From the NCBI GenBank assembly GCA_013812655.1, contig JACCTC010000427.1, positions 1 through 42,855 on the forward strand: DNA of 42,855 nucleotides, read 5' to 3'. Below, in pieces: positions 28,964 through 36,301 of the stretch; the stretch's first letter is position 1; each line of letters opens with the position of its first letter. The notes under the pieces are model-generated. The model worked only from the letters and a program-made list of their open reading frames with translations. It was not told the origin of the DNA and ran no database searches. The position numbers were made by a program, and so were the translations under genes. This stretch comes from Deltaproteobacteria bacterium. GTDB lineage: Bacteria; Myxococcota_A; Polyangia; Haliangiales; Haliangiaceae.

Positions 28964-30511
28964 CTACGGCTCGTTCACGCGAAGAATCGTGCCCACTGGT
29001 GGATCAGGCACGATGCTCCGTCGGCCCGACGGCCACTCCACCTCGATCGCCTCGAGCGCGACAGTGCCCAGCCCGAAGTGTACGTCCGTTGGCGTGCTCG
29101 CGTGCACGACACCGCCGGCTCCGACGGCACGAACGACCGAGTGTCCGTCTGCGAATCGCGCGATCACCCGGGCGCCGATCCCGTCGCGACCGGCGGTGCC
29201 CGAGAGGGCCACTCGTAGCCACCCGCCTTGGCGGGCCGCGCGATTCTCGTACAGGGCGAGCGGCCCGTCCTTCGGAGCAAGGACGAGATCGAGGTCGCCG
29301 TCATCATCGAGATCACTGGCGACGCCGGCACGTGCGTTGATGCACGGGATGCCGGGATCGCGCTCGAGCCACCCCCCGTCGTCGGTCTGCGAGAAGAGCA
29401 GGACGGGAGGCGTGTCGCCCTGCCGGGCCTCGCCGGTCGTGATCAGGAGCTCATCTCGCCCGTCGAGATCGAAGTCCGCCTTCGTGGCGCTCCACGAGAG
29501 GAGCAAGCACCCGCGCACGTTTGTCGTGCAATCAGCATGAAACCGCCGTCCCGCCGCAATCCCAGCGGGCACGGCCGCCTCGACGAAGCGTTGGCCGATG
29601 CTGCCGAGAAACAGTTTGTTGGGACCGAAGTCCGATACATACAGATCGAGCACGCCATCGCGATCGAAGTCAGCCACAAGTCCGCCCATCGAGCTCCGGG
29701 GCGTCGCGAGCCCCATCTCGGTCGCGATGTCGGTCAGCCGTAGCGCGCCCGTCTCGTCGATCCCGTCGTTACGTAGCAGCAGATCGGCAGGTAGCCGGCT
29801 CGACGACGGCGGCTCGCCGCCGAGATCCGCAAGTAACGTGTCATTCGCGACGTACAGGTCCAGATCCCCGTCGCCGTCGACGTCGAGTGCCGAGGCTGCC
29901 CACGACGCTCCGGCACCCGCAGCGACCGGCGCGTCGAACACCAGCCCACCACGATTCCTGTACAGCTGATTCTCGGAGCGCGCTTCGACGTAGATATCGT
30001 AGTTGGACAGGTAGAGGTCGAGCAGGCCGTCGCCGTCGAGATCCACGGGGAGGACGTGCTCGGTGCTGCCCGGTGTCGACAATGCTTTGGCCTCGACGAA
30101 CCGCCCATTACCCACGTTATCGAAGATGCGGGTCACTTCGTCCGCGGCTACGACGATCTCGCGATCGCCATCGCCGTCGAGGTCGGCAACTGCGAGAGCG
30201 AATGCCGAAGCGGTCGGGTCGAGCCCCGCCGCCACCGTCACCTCCTGGAACCGCAGGCCCCCGAGGTTCTCGAACAACGCGAGCCCGCCACCGCGCCGCC
30301 CCGCGACCACGTCCGCAAGCCCGTCGCCCGTGAGATCGGCGACCGCAAGCCCTGCCCCCTTGAACTCGTCCTCTGACGCTTCGTAGCTGAAGTCGAGTCC
30401 GTTCGCGGAGGGCACGAACCAGCTCACGCTCGGCCCGCGCGGCGGGTCACAGCTCGATGGCTCGGCTGGCGGCTCGCAGCCGACGACCGACAACAGTCCA
30501 ACAACGAGCAC
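28964..30511 (-). CDS. FG-GAP/VCBS repeat lipoprotein with ASPIC/UnbV C-terminal domain
   Basis: About 515 residues. Several calcium-binding 'DLDGDGDLD' type loops (e.g. 'VADLTGDGLADVVAG', 'VDLDGDGLLDLYLS', 'FDLDGRDELLIT') mark VCBS/FG-GAP repeats forming a beta-propeller. The C-terminal ~100 residues are ASPIC/UnbV-like ('GIGARVIARFADGHSVVRAV', 'VEWPSGRRSIV'). The N-terminus has a lipobox-like 'LSVVGCEPP' segment, but no ATG exists between the terminator at 30562-30598 and it; the first candidate is GTG at 30511, giving a short leader, so the start is unsure. Such proteins are typically secreted or surface-bound; the ligand is unknown. Confidence 0.72.
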   Translation of the reverse strand: MLVVGLLSVVGCEPPAEPSSCDPPRGPSVSWFVPSANGLDFSYEASEDEFKGAGLAVADLTGDGLADVVAGRRGGGLALFENLGGLRFQEVTVAAGLDPTASAFALAVADLDGDGDREIVVAADEVTRIFDNVGNGRFVEAKALSTPGSTEHVLPVDLDGDGLLDLYLSNYDIYVEARSENQLYRNRGGLVFDAPVAAGAGASWAASALDVDGDGDLDLYVANDTLLADLGGEPPSSSRLPADLLLRNDGIDETGALRLTDIATEMGLATPRSSMGGLVADFDRDGVLDLYVSDFGPNKLFLGSIGQRFVEAAVPAGIAAGRRFHADCTTNVRGCLLLSWSATKADFDLDGRDELLITTGEARQGDTPPVLLFSQTDDGGWLERDPGIPCINARAGVASDLDDDGDLDLVLAPKDGPLALYENRAARQGGWLRVALSGTAGRDGIGARVIARFADGHSVVRAVGAGGVVHASTPTDVHFGLGTVALEAIEVEWPSGRRSIVPDPPVGTILRVNEP

Positions 30512-30561
30512 AATTGACCGTAGGGGAGAGAGGCCGTCTGGCCGAGCGACCGCGAAGGTCG

Positions 30562-30598
30562 CAAATGAAAACGACCTGCCTCGGAAAAGGCAGGTCGT
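30562..30598 (-). terminator. rho-independent terminator for the upstream lipoprotein gene
   Basis: An inverted repeat with a 10-bp stem (30571-30580 with 30589-30598) and an 8-nt loop is followed on the minus strand by TTTTCATTT. This is the textbook intrinsic terminator layout, and it stops transcription of the lipoprotein gene that ends at 30652. On the plus strand no T-run follows. Confidence 0.85.
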
Positions 30599-30651
30599 GC
30601 TCTCGGTCAAGATGTCAGCTCCGGGCGGTTGTGTGCTGCCCGTGTTGGTTA

Positions 30652-31647
30652 CTAGATCGCGGGCGCGATCGAGAAGCCAGTCGCGTGGCACCAGGTGCCG
30701 ATCGTGTCGATGCGGCGGTTCTTGACCGTCGTACCATTCGTCAGCTCGACGACCTGATGGATGAAGCTCTGGCGAACCAGGGTGCCGCCGTTCGGAGCAG
30801 CGGTACGGATCATATCCACGTACTCGGCCGGGACCGTCATCGAGCCATCGTTCATCGGCTCGACACAGGCCACCACCATGCCGGTGTTCGGGATCACGAA
30901 GCCGACGAGGAACCAGGCGTCGGGCACGCCAGCAGGCTGGCCGGAGGGAACGACCTGCCAGGTGAAGGTCATCGCGGTACCCGCCTGGAGCGCGACCGGA
31001 GTCGTCGCCGACGGCGAGATCAGATCGAACGCGGCGGGCATGAAGATCGCGTCCTTGTGAACCTGTGCGGGCCAGGTGTCCGACCCGCTGAAGATGACGT
31101 CATAGGACGTCTTCTCCTGAATGTACGTCGCCGAATCGCCATTCGGCTGTGGCGGATTGCTGGTGGCGTCCGGGAACGGCGCGAAGAAGTAGTGGTTACC
31201 AACGCCGTGCATGCGGGCGAGCGGATCCCCGGGGACCGTTGCCTTCGGGACGTTGAGAATCTTGGTGCCGTTGGTGAGGGTCAGCTGCTGGCCGATATCG
31301 ACGTACTTACGGTTGACCGGCTGGCTGGTGGGCCACTTCGTGTCATCCGTCATCAGCGTACAGCCGGGGATCGTCGGGTAGGCGTGGAAGTCGACGTCAT
31401 CGTCGGCCTCGAAGTACGAGATCACGCGAGTCGATGCGGTGCCCTCGCGGGTGCCCGTGCCGACACCGAACCGGACGTACTCGAAGCGAACTTCGCCGCC
31501 CTCGTCGGACATGAAGTTGACGGGTTCCTCTTCGAGAGCATCCGGTGCCGCATCCACGGCCTTCGGCGCATCGATCGGCGTCGACGCATCATCACCGCAC
31601 GCGCCTGCTACGAGAGCGACGCCAATAAACCATACTTTAGAAGTCAT
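30652..31647 (-). CDS. lipoprotein of unknown function
   Basis: A 331-residue lipoprotein from ATG 31647 (MTSKVWFIGVALVAGACGDD), with the lipobox Cys in 'VAGAC' and an Asp/Ala/Pro-rich segment after it ('STPIDAPKAVDAAPDA'). The following ~280 residues look like beta-rich extracellular domains ('RFEYVRFGVGTGTREG', 'YIQEKTSYDVIFSG'), with His/Met-containing strands ('MHGVGNHYFFAPFPDA') that resemble copper type II ascorbate-dependent monooxygenase-like sequences, but this comparison is weak. An ATG at 31659 is an alternative start; GGGGAUC precedes the 31647 ATG. The gene ends at the intrinsic terminator 54 bp downstream. Confidence 0.7.
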   Translation of the reverse strand: MTSKVWFIGVALVAGACGDDASTPIDAPKAVDAAPDALEEEPVNFMSDEGGEVRFEYVRFGVGTGTREGTASTRVISYFEADDDVDFHAYPTIPGCTLMTDDTKWPTSQPVNRKYVDIGQQLTLTNGTKILNVPKATVPGDPLARMHGVGNHYFFAPFPDATSNPPQPNGDSATYIQEKTSYDVIFSGSDTWPAQVHKDAIFMPAAFDLISPSATTPVALQAGTAMTFTWQVVPSGQPAGVPDAWFLVGFVIPNTGMVVACVEPMNDGSMTVPAEYVDMIRTAAPNGGTLVRQSFIHQVVELTNGTTVKNRRIDTIGTWCHATGFSIAPAI

Positions 31648-31680
31648 TTTGATCCCCATGTTTAGTTGTCTGCCTGCAAG

Positions 31681-32748
31681 CTACTTCTTGACGATAGCTA
31701 CACGACGATTCCGGGGATCTGCCCCGTCACCGTACTTCGGTTGACTCTCTCCGTGCGCGACGATCTCCATGCGAGAGGCGTCGATGCCTTCGCGTACGAG
31801 GTAGTCGCGTACGGCCTCGGCGCGCTTCTGTGACAGGAACGTATTGTAGGCGTCGTCGCCGCTCGAATCCGTGTGGCCCTCGATGACGATCGAGGAGCCG
31901 GGATTCGCATTGAGCCACTTGACCCACGCACCTACGTGACCATCAGACGTCAGCGCGGCTCCGTTGAACCCGAAGGTGATCTCCGGTGCTGGATCCCTGG
32001 CAGGCCTGGTCGCTGCGACCGGCTTTGGATCTTTCGGAGCGACCGGCTCGGTTGCGACGACCGGCTTGGGGTCTTTGGCAACGACCGGCTCCGGTACGAC
32101 GACCGGCTTGGGCTTCGGAGCGACCGGCTCCGTCGCGACCACCGGCTTGGGTTCCTTCGGTACGTTTGACTCCGTCGCCGCAACTGTCTTGGGCTTCGGA
32201 GCGACCGGCTCGGCTACGACTGGCTTTGGCTCCGCGGTGGTCGTCTCGTCGACCGGCTTGGAGCCAACGAGTCGCCCATAGTCCGCGTTCTTCGCGACGG
32301 GACCTGCGGCGACCGGAGTCCGGTCCGCGCGGCTCGCGACCGGCGTACGTGCAGCGGCATAGCCCACGCGCTCGCGCGCCACGTTGGCCTCGACCTGTGA
32401 CACGGTCGTCGAGGCGACAACCGTCGCGTTCGGAAACTTGCCACGCGCGTCGGCGACCTGCGCCGAGCTCGTCACGACAAGCTTGTAGTCCTTCGACTTC
32501 GACGCGTTTGCGCTCTCCGCAACGTCGACCTGGTGACCAGCCTCCTTCAACTCGCGGACGAACTTTCGCGGCGGATCGCCGATCACGAGGATGCGGGATG
32601 GATTCGACGAGCGGCGGACGCCCTCGTGCGGCTTGATCGCTCCGGTTCGGAGAAGAAGCTTGACGCCGCAAGCCTCAGCTGGAGCCACCGGAGCAGACAC
32701 GCTCCACGTAGCGGCAACCAAGATCGCAGTCAATGTACGACGAATCAT
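31681..32748 (-). CDS. OmpA-family peptidoglycan-binding protein with Pro/Lys repeat linker
   Basis: A 355-residue protein with a signal peptide (MIRRTLTAILVAATWSVSAP, cleavage about 'APAEA'). A ~110-residue N-terminal domain follows ('RILVIGDPPRKFVREL' onward), then a linker of repeated 'EPKPVVA(T/E)P'-type units (~170-250), and a C-terminal OmpA domain (~255-355) with 'GFNGAALTSDGHVGAW', 'VIEGHTDSSGDD', 'LSQKRAEAVRDYL', 'GIDASRM' and 'PRNRRVAIV'. The OmpA domain binds diaminopimelate in peptidoglycan and anchors proteins or envelope structures to the wall; the Asp-Ser-Ser and Arg residues are present. The gene ends 34 bp upstream of the lipoprotein start region and the two may be an operon. 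Confidence 0.92.
   Translation of the reverse strand: MIRRTLTAILVAATWSVSAPVAPAEACGVKLLLRTGAIKPHEGVRRSSNPSRILVIGDPPRKFVRELKEAGHQVDVAESANASKSKDYKLVVTSSAQVADARGKFPNATVVASTTVSQVEANVARERVGYAAARTPVASRADRTPVAAGPVAKNADYGRLVGSKPVDETTTAEPKPVVAEPVAPKPKTVAATESNVPKEPKPVVATEPVAPKPKPVVVPEPVVAKDPKPVVATEPVAPKDPKPVAATRPARDPAPEITFGFNGAALTSDGHVGAWVKWLNANPGSSIVIEGHTDSSGDDAYNTFLSQKRAEAVRDYLVREGIDASRMEIVAHGESQPKYGDGADPRNRRVAIVKK
32010..32235. repeat. in-gene tandem repeat encoding Pro/Lys/Val-rich linker
   Basis: Imperfect copies of 'ggcttggg...cggagcgaccggctc' type units give the protein units EPKPVVATEPVAPK. This is a protein-level low-complexity linker between the N-terminal and OmpA domains. Its copy number could vary between strains. 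Confidence 0.7.
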
Positions 32749-32853
32749 CTTGTCTCCCCGCCGGCAGTATGGACCAGCCAGTATGTCGGGTCAATCGAAT
32801 CCCATCGGGCACGATGTTGACCACCTTCGAAACGCCATGGCACTGTGGCCTCG

Positions 32854-33780
32854 ATGATGAGCGCGTGGTCGAAATCACTACTCTTGATCGTCGCGTTGTT
32901 GATTCTCTCCGAGCGAGAGTCTCGAGCCCAGGCGTGGATCGACAGCGCCGGTGCCCTCACCGTTGGCCTCGACTACAGCTACACCCCATCGACCGAGGTC
33001 GTGCAGACACCTGACCTGTCGTTCGAGGACGATCAACCGATCGTTGCCCACACTATCGCACTCTCCGCCGAGTACGTTCCGATCGAGAACCTTGCGATCA
33101 CCGCGCAGCTTCCACTGCTCATGGTCAAATACGATCGCACACCGGTGATGAGCTTTCCGGCGCATGGACGTTACGACGACGGTGACCTCCACACGACGTT
33201 TACCGATCTCCGGCTGACCGCCCGCTACAACCTCCTGCGGGAGCCCTACGTCCTCTTCACACCACACCTCGGCTTCTCCATTCCGGTCGCCGACTACGAG
33301 ACGGTTGGCTTCGCCACGGCCGGGCGCGGACTCAAGCAGCTCCATGTAGGGGCGAGCGTCGCGCGTACACTCAATCCGTGGGTCCCCGAGCTCTACGTTC
33401 ACGGCGGCTTCGAGTTCACCTTCGGCGAGCGCTACGACAAGACGCCAATCACCGAGGTGTTCGGCCAGAACCGCAGCGACACGAGCCTCCAGTTCGGCTA
33501 TTTCCTCCTCGAGGGGAAGCTCAACCTGAACCTCGGTGGCAACCTGCGGCTCGCGCACGGCAACGGCGTCAACTTCACCGACCTCAACGAGCTGCCCGAG
33601 GACGTGTTCACCTACCACGATCCCCTCCTCCGCGAGCAGTTCCTTCTGATCGGCGGCGGCGCAGGCTACTCGATCACCGACACGATCCAGGTGAGCTTGC
33701 AGGCTCGGTTCTTCACGTGGGGGTACAACACCCGCAACGCGCACATGTTCGGACTGGGTCTGAGCTGGGGCGTTCTCTGA
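32854..33780 (+). CDS. outer-membrane beta-barrel protein
   Basis: A 308-residue protein with a signal peptide ('MMSAWSKSLLLIVALLILSERESRAQA'-like, about 1-26). The mature part has alternating-residue amphipathic strands typical of an outer membrane beta barrel ('LTVGLDYSYTPSTEV', 'FTDLRLTARYNLL', 'LYVHGGFEFTFGERY', 'FGYFLLEGKLNLNLGG') and ends in a strand 'FGLGLSWGVL'. The barrel probably has about 12 strands. The function (transport or sensing) is unknown. It is divergent from the OmpA gene over ~105 bp. The first of two consecutive ATGs is used. Confidence 0.8.
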   Translation: MMSAWSKSLLLIVALLILSERESRAQAWIDSAGALTVGLDYSYTPSTEVVQTPDLSFEDDQPIVAHTIALSAEYVPIENLAITAQLPLLMVKYDRTPVMSFPAHGRYDDGDLHTTFTDLRLTARYNLLREPYVLFTPHLGFSIPVADYETVGFATAGRGLKQLHVGASVARTLNPWVPELYVHGGFEFTFGERYDKTPITEVFGQNRSDTSLQFGYFLLEGKLNLNLGGNLRLAHGNGVNFTDLNELPEDVFTYHDPLLREQFLLIGGGAGYSITDTIQVSLQARFFTWGYNTRNAHMFGLGLSWGVL

Positions 33781-33885
33781 CGAGAAGGTCGGCCCGCGAT
33801 CACCGACACGTCGCAGCTCGTTGCGCGTGATCCGCAATCTCCCCCGCGCTTGCGACGCCAGCTGTCCTGCCCTACCATTCGAGCG

Positions 33886-34488
33886 ATGCGCTTCGCCGGG
33901 GCCCTGACGCTCGCTGCACTATGTGCGTGCGGCGACAACGCGGGGACCGCGACGACCGTCGACGGATCGATCCCGGATGGTTCGGGTCGGCGAGATTGCT
34001 GGAATCCCGTCGATCCCATCCCGATGGGGGTGGGCATCCTCGGCACTGGCTACGATCAGTTCGAGGCCATGCCGACCGAATTGCCGCTCGAGTACGGTCC
34101 CCAGGCCGGCTTCAACCTCGTCGCCAACGTCCAGATGCGGGGCCTCATACCGGGGAACCCCGACGACATCTTCGAGCCGTCGAACCCGTACAGTCGCATT
34201 TCTGCGTACTTCGCTGACACCGGTGTGCCGCTTCGAACCTCCGTGTGTGCGTTCAACCTCGGGTACAAGCCGGTCGACGCCACGACCTACGAGATGACCG
34301 ACGGCGTGCCGCTCATCTTCGACACGTGCTGGAGGTCCGGGCACCTGTTCGGACGTCAGATCCGGATCACGCTCGAGATCTACGACGCCAACCGCGGATA
34401 CGCGAGCGATGAACGGGTGGTGACGGCGGTGGCTCCGCTCAACCCAGACTATCCAACGGAAGATGACCATCCTGGGTGTGTTCCCTGA
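33886..34488 (+). CDS. putative lipoprotein
   Basis: A 200-residue protein from ATG 33886. The short leader 'MRFAGALTLAALCACGDN' has a lipobox-like Cys at about 13-15, followed by 'TVDGSIPDGSGRRDCWN'. The remainder includes hydrophobic beta-like strands and four Cys; no family is recognised. It follows the barrel gene by 105 bp and converges with a lipoprotein gene 16 bp away. Confidence 0.7.
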   Translation: MRFAGALTLAALCACGDNAGTATTVDGSIPDGSGRRDCWNPVDPIPMGVGILGTGYDQFEAMPTELPLEYGPQAGFNLVANVQMRGLIPGNPDDIFEPSNPYSRISAYFADTGVPLRTSVCAFNLGYKPVDATTYEMTDGVPLIFDTCWRSGHLFGRQIRITLEIYDANRGYASDERVVTAVAPLNPDYPTEDDHPGCVP

Positions 34489-34504
34489 CAGCGTCGGCGC
34501 CTGA

Positions 34505-35236
34505 CTACTGGTTCGTGTAGAGGAACGTGTCGTCGCCGTGGGTCGCGGTGACGACGAGCACGGTGTCGGCGCGGATCGCGGCATCGATGCCTAGCCAGGC
34601 CTGCTCGACGGTGTCGACGTGCGCGTCGTCATAAGCGATCACCGCGAGGATCTGCTTGACCCACTGATCCTGCGCCGAGACGTTCATCGACGACGCCTGG
34701 ATGTCCTCGAGCTTGCGCTGGATGATCGTCGTCGCGGCCTCGAGCGTGTACGTCGAGCCGAACGGGAACGCGACCGCGCGAACCACGCTGACCCCGATCT
34801 TGTGGTCGTCGACGGTGACCAGGATGTCGGTGATCTTGCCCTGGGTGTCGTAGACGATCTCGGTCTCGGTCTTGAGCAGGCCAGCCAGCTCGCAGCGCGC
34901 GAGCTGCTCGAATGCGAAGAGCTCCGAGAACGCCGAGCTACCGCCGGCGTTCGGGGACGCGGCGAGGCGCTGGCCACCCAGCGTGAGCAGTGGGCGGTCG
35001 GCGGGATCGTTGTAGCGGCGCGCGAACGTCATCGAGACGGTCACGAACCCGGGCGTCGGCCCGGTGAGCTCGGGATCGTTCAGCACGCCGCACATGCCCG
35101 CGAGCTCGCCGAACCCGACGCTGCCTTCGGTCGCGACATCGGGCGCCGCGTCCGCAGCCAACGAGCCGTCGATCGCGGGCTCGCTGCCCGACGATCCACA
35201 GGCCGCTAGCACGACGAGCGAGATCACGCGACGCAT
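34505..35236 (-). CDS. putative lipoprotein
   Basis: A 243-residue product from ATG 35236. The leader 'MRRVISLVVLAACGSSGS' has the lipobox Cys near 13, followed by 'DGSLAADAAPDVATEG'. The soluble part contains two Cys, regular helices and strands, and no recognised domain. The gene is the terminal one before argC and is divergent from it. Confidence 0.72.
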   Translation of the reverse strand: MRRVISLVVLAACGSSGSEPAIDGSLAADAAPDVATEGSVGFGELAGMCGVLNDPELTGPTPGFVTVSMTFARRYNDPADRPLLTLGGQRLAASPNAGGSSAFSELFAFEQLARCELAGLLKTETEIVYDTQGKITDILVTVDDHKIGVSVVRAVAFPFGSTYTLEAATTIIQRKLEDIQASSMNVSAQDQWVKQILAVIAYDDAHVDTVEQAWLGIDAAIRADTVLVVTATHGDDTFLYTNQ

Positions 35237-35332
35237 GCCCGCAGGCTACGGCAGCCAGGCCACCGCTGACCAGTGGCTACCGTAGACGCCACGAGACCTT
35301 CACGCGGCGCCGCCGACATGCAACCTATGCAC

Positions 35333-36301
35333 ATGGAAGTCGCACTGTTCGGGGCAGCCGGCTATGCCGGCCTCGAGCTGGCCAAGCTGCTCGCAACGCA
35401 CCCGCACGTGAAGCTCGCCTGCGTGGCGAGCGATACCCACGCCGGCAAGCCGGTCGGCGAGCTGACCGGCCGCGATCACGGGCCGCTGACGTTCGTCACC
35501 ACCGACGAGGCCCGCACGATCGCCGCGCGCTGCGGGCTCGCGCTGCTCGCGGTGCCGCCCGAGCCGGCCAAGCTGCTCGCGGCGCCGCTCCGCGAGGCCG
35601 GCTGCAAGGTCATCGATCTGTCGCACGCGCACCGCGGCGCACCCGGCGCGGTCTACGGCCTGACGTCGCTGTTCAGCGACGAGATTCGCAACGCCTCGCT
35701 GATCGCGAATCCCGGGTGCTACGCGACCGCGGTGATCATCGCGTGCGCGCCGCTCGTGCGCTATGGCCTGGTCGATGGGCTGTTCGCGGTGTCCGCGGGC
35801 TCGGGCGTGACCGGCGCGGGTCGCACCGGCGCCGACGACATGAGCCTCGGCGAGATGTACGGCGAGGTTCGCGCTTACAAGGTGCTGCGTCACCAGCACG
35901 TCCCCGAGATCGAGACCTCACTCGCCCGCTGCGGTACGGTCTCGCGCGTCGTGCTGACCACGCACCTGTTGCCGGTCGCCCGCGGCATCTTCGCGACGGT
36001 GACCGCGCAGCTCGCGAGCCCGATCGCGAGCGATGCGCTGGTCCAGCGCTTCCGCGCCGACTACTCCGGCGACCCGACGGTTGTCATCGCGCGGACGCCC
36101 GAGGAGGTCTCGCTGCGCCGGGTGGTCGGCACGTACGCCTGCATGCTCGGGGTCGCCACCGACGAGCGCGGCGCGCTGGTCGTCACGGTCGCGCTCGATA
36201 ATCTACTGAAGGGCGCGGCGAGCCAGGCGATCGAGAACCTCAACGTCATGCTCGGGGTGTCGCGGACCGCCGGCCTCGAGCACCTCGCGAGGCACGCATG
36301 A
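35333..36301 (+). CDS. argC: N-acetyl-gamma-glutamyl-phosphate reductase
   Basis: 322 residues from ATG 35333 (MEVALFGAAGYAGLEL), the start that fits the family; ATGs at 35318 and 35327 also lie in frame. The N-terminus has the NADP-binding 'FGAAGYAG'. The active-site region 'ANPGCYATAVI' contains the catalytic Cys, and 'AGSGVTGAGRTG' follows. The enzyme reduces N-acetylglutamyl phosphate to the semialdehyde in arginine biosynthesis, using NADPH, in the cytoplasm. The stop overlaps the next ATG by 4 bp (ATGA, 36298-36301), so translation is coupled with the ArgJ-ArgB fusion gene. The last family-conserved segment 'VALDNLLKGAASQAIENLN' is present. Confidence 0.94.
   Translation: MEVALFGAAGYAGLELAKLLATHPHVKLACVASDTHAGKPVGELTGRDHGPLTFVTTDEARTIAARCGLALLAVPPEPAKLLAAPLREAGCKVIDLSHAHRGAPGAVYGLTSLFSDEIRNASLIANPGCYATAVIIACAPLVRYGLVDGLFAVSAGSGVTGAGRTGADDMSLGEMYGEVRAYKVLRHQHVPEIETSLARCGTVSRVVLTTHLLPVARGIFATVTAQLASPIASDALVQRFRADYSGDPTVVIARTPEEVSLRRVVGTYACMLGVATDERGALVVTVALDNLLKGAASQAIENLNVMLGVSRTAGLEHLARHA

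Noticed and set aside
28929..30333. plus-strand frames antisense to the FG-GAP gene
   Set aside because: Ser/Arg/Pro-rich low-complexity shadow of DxDxDG codons.
32010..32235. CRISPR-like repetition
   Set aside because: Unit lengths vary, there are no unique spacers, and the repeats translate to a Pro/Lys linker inside an OmpA-domain protein.
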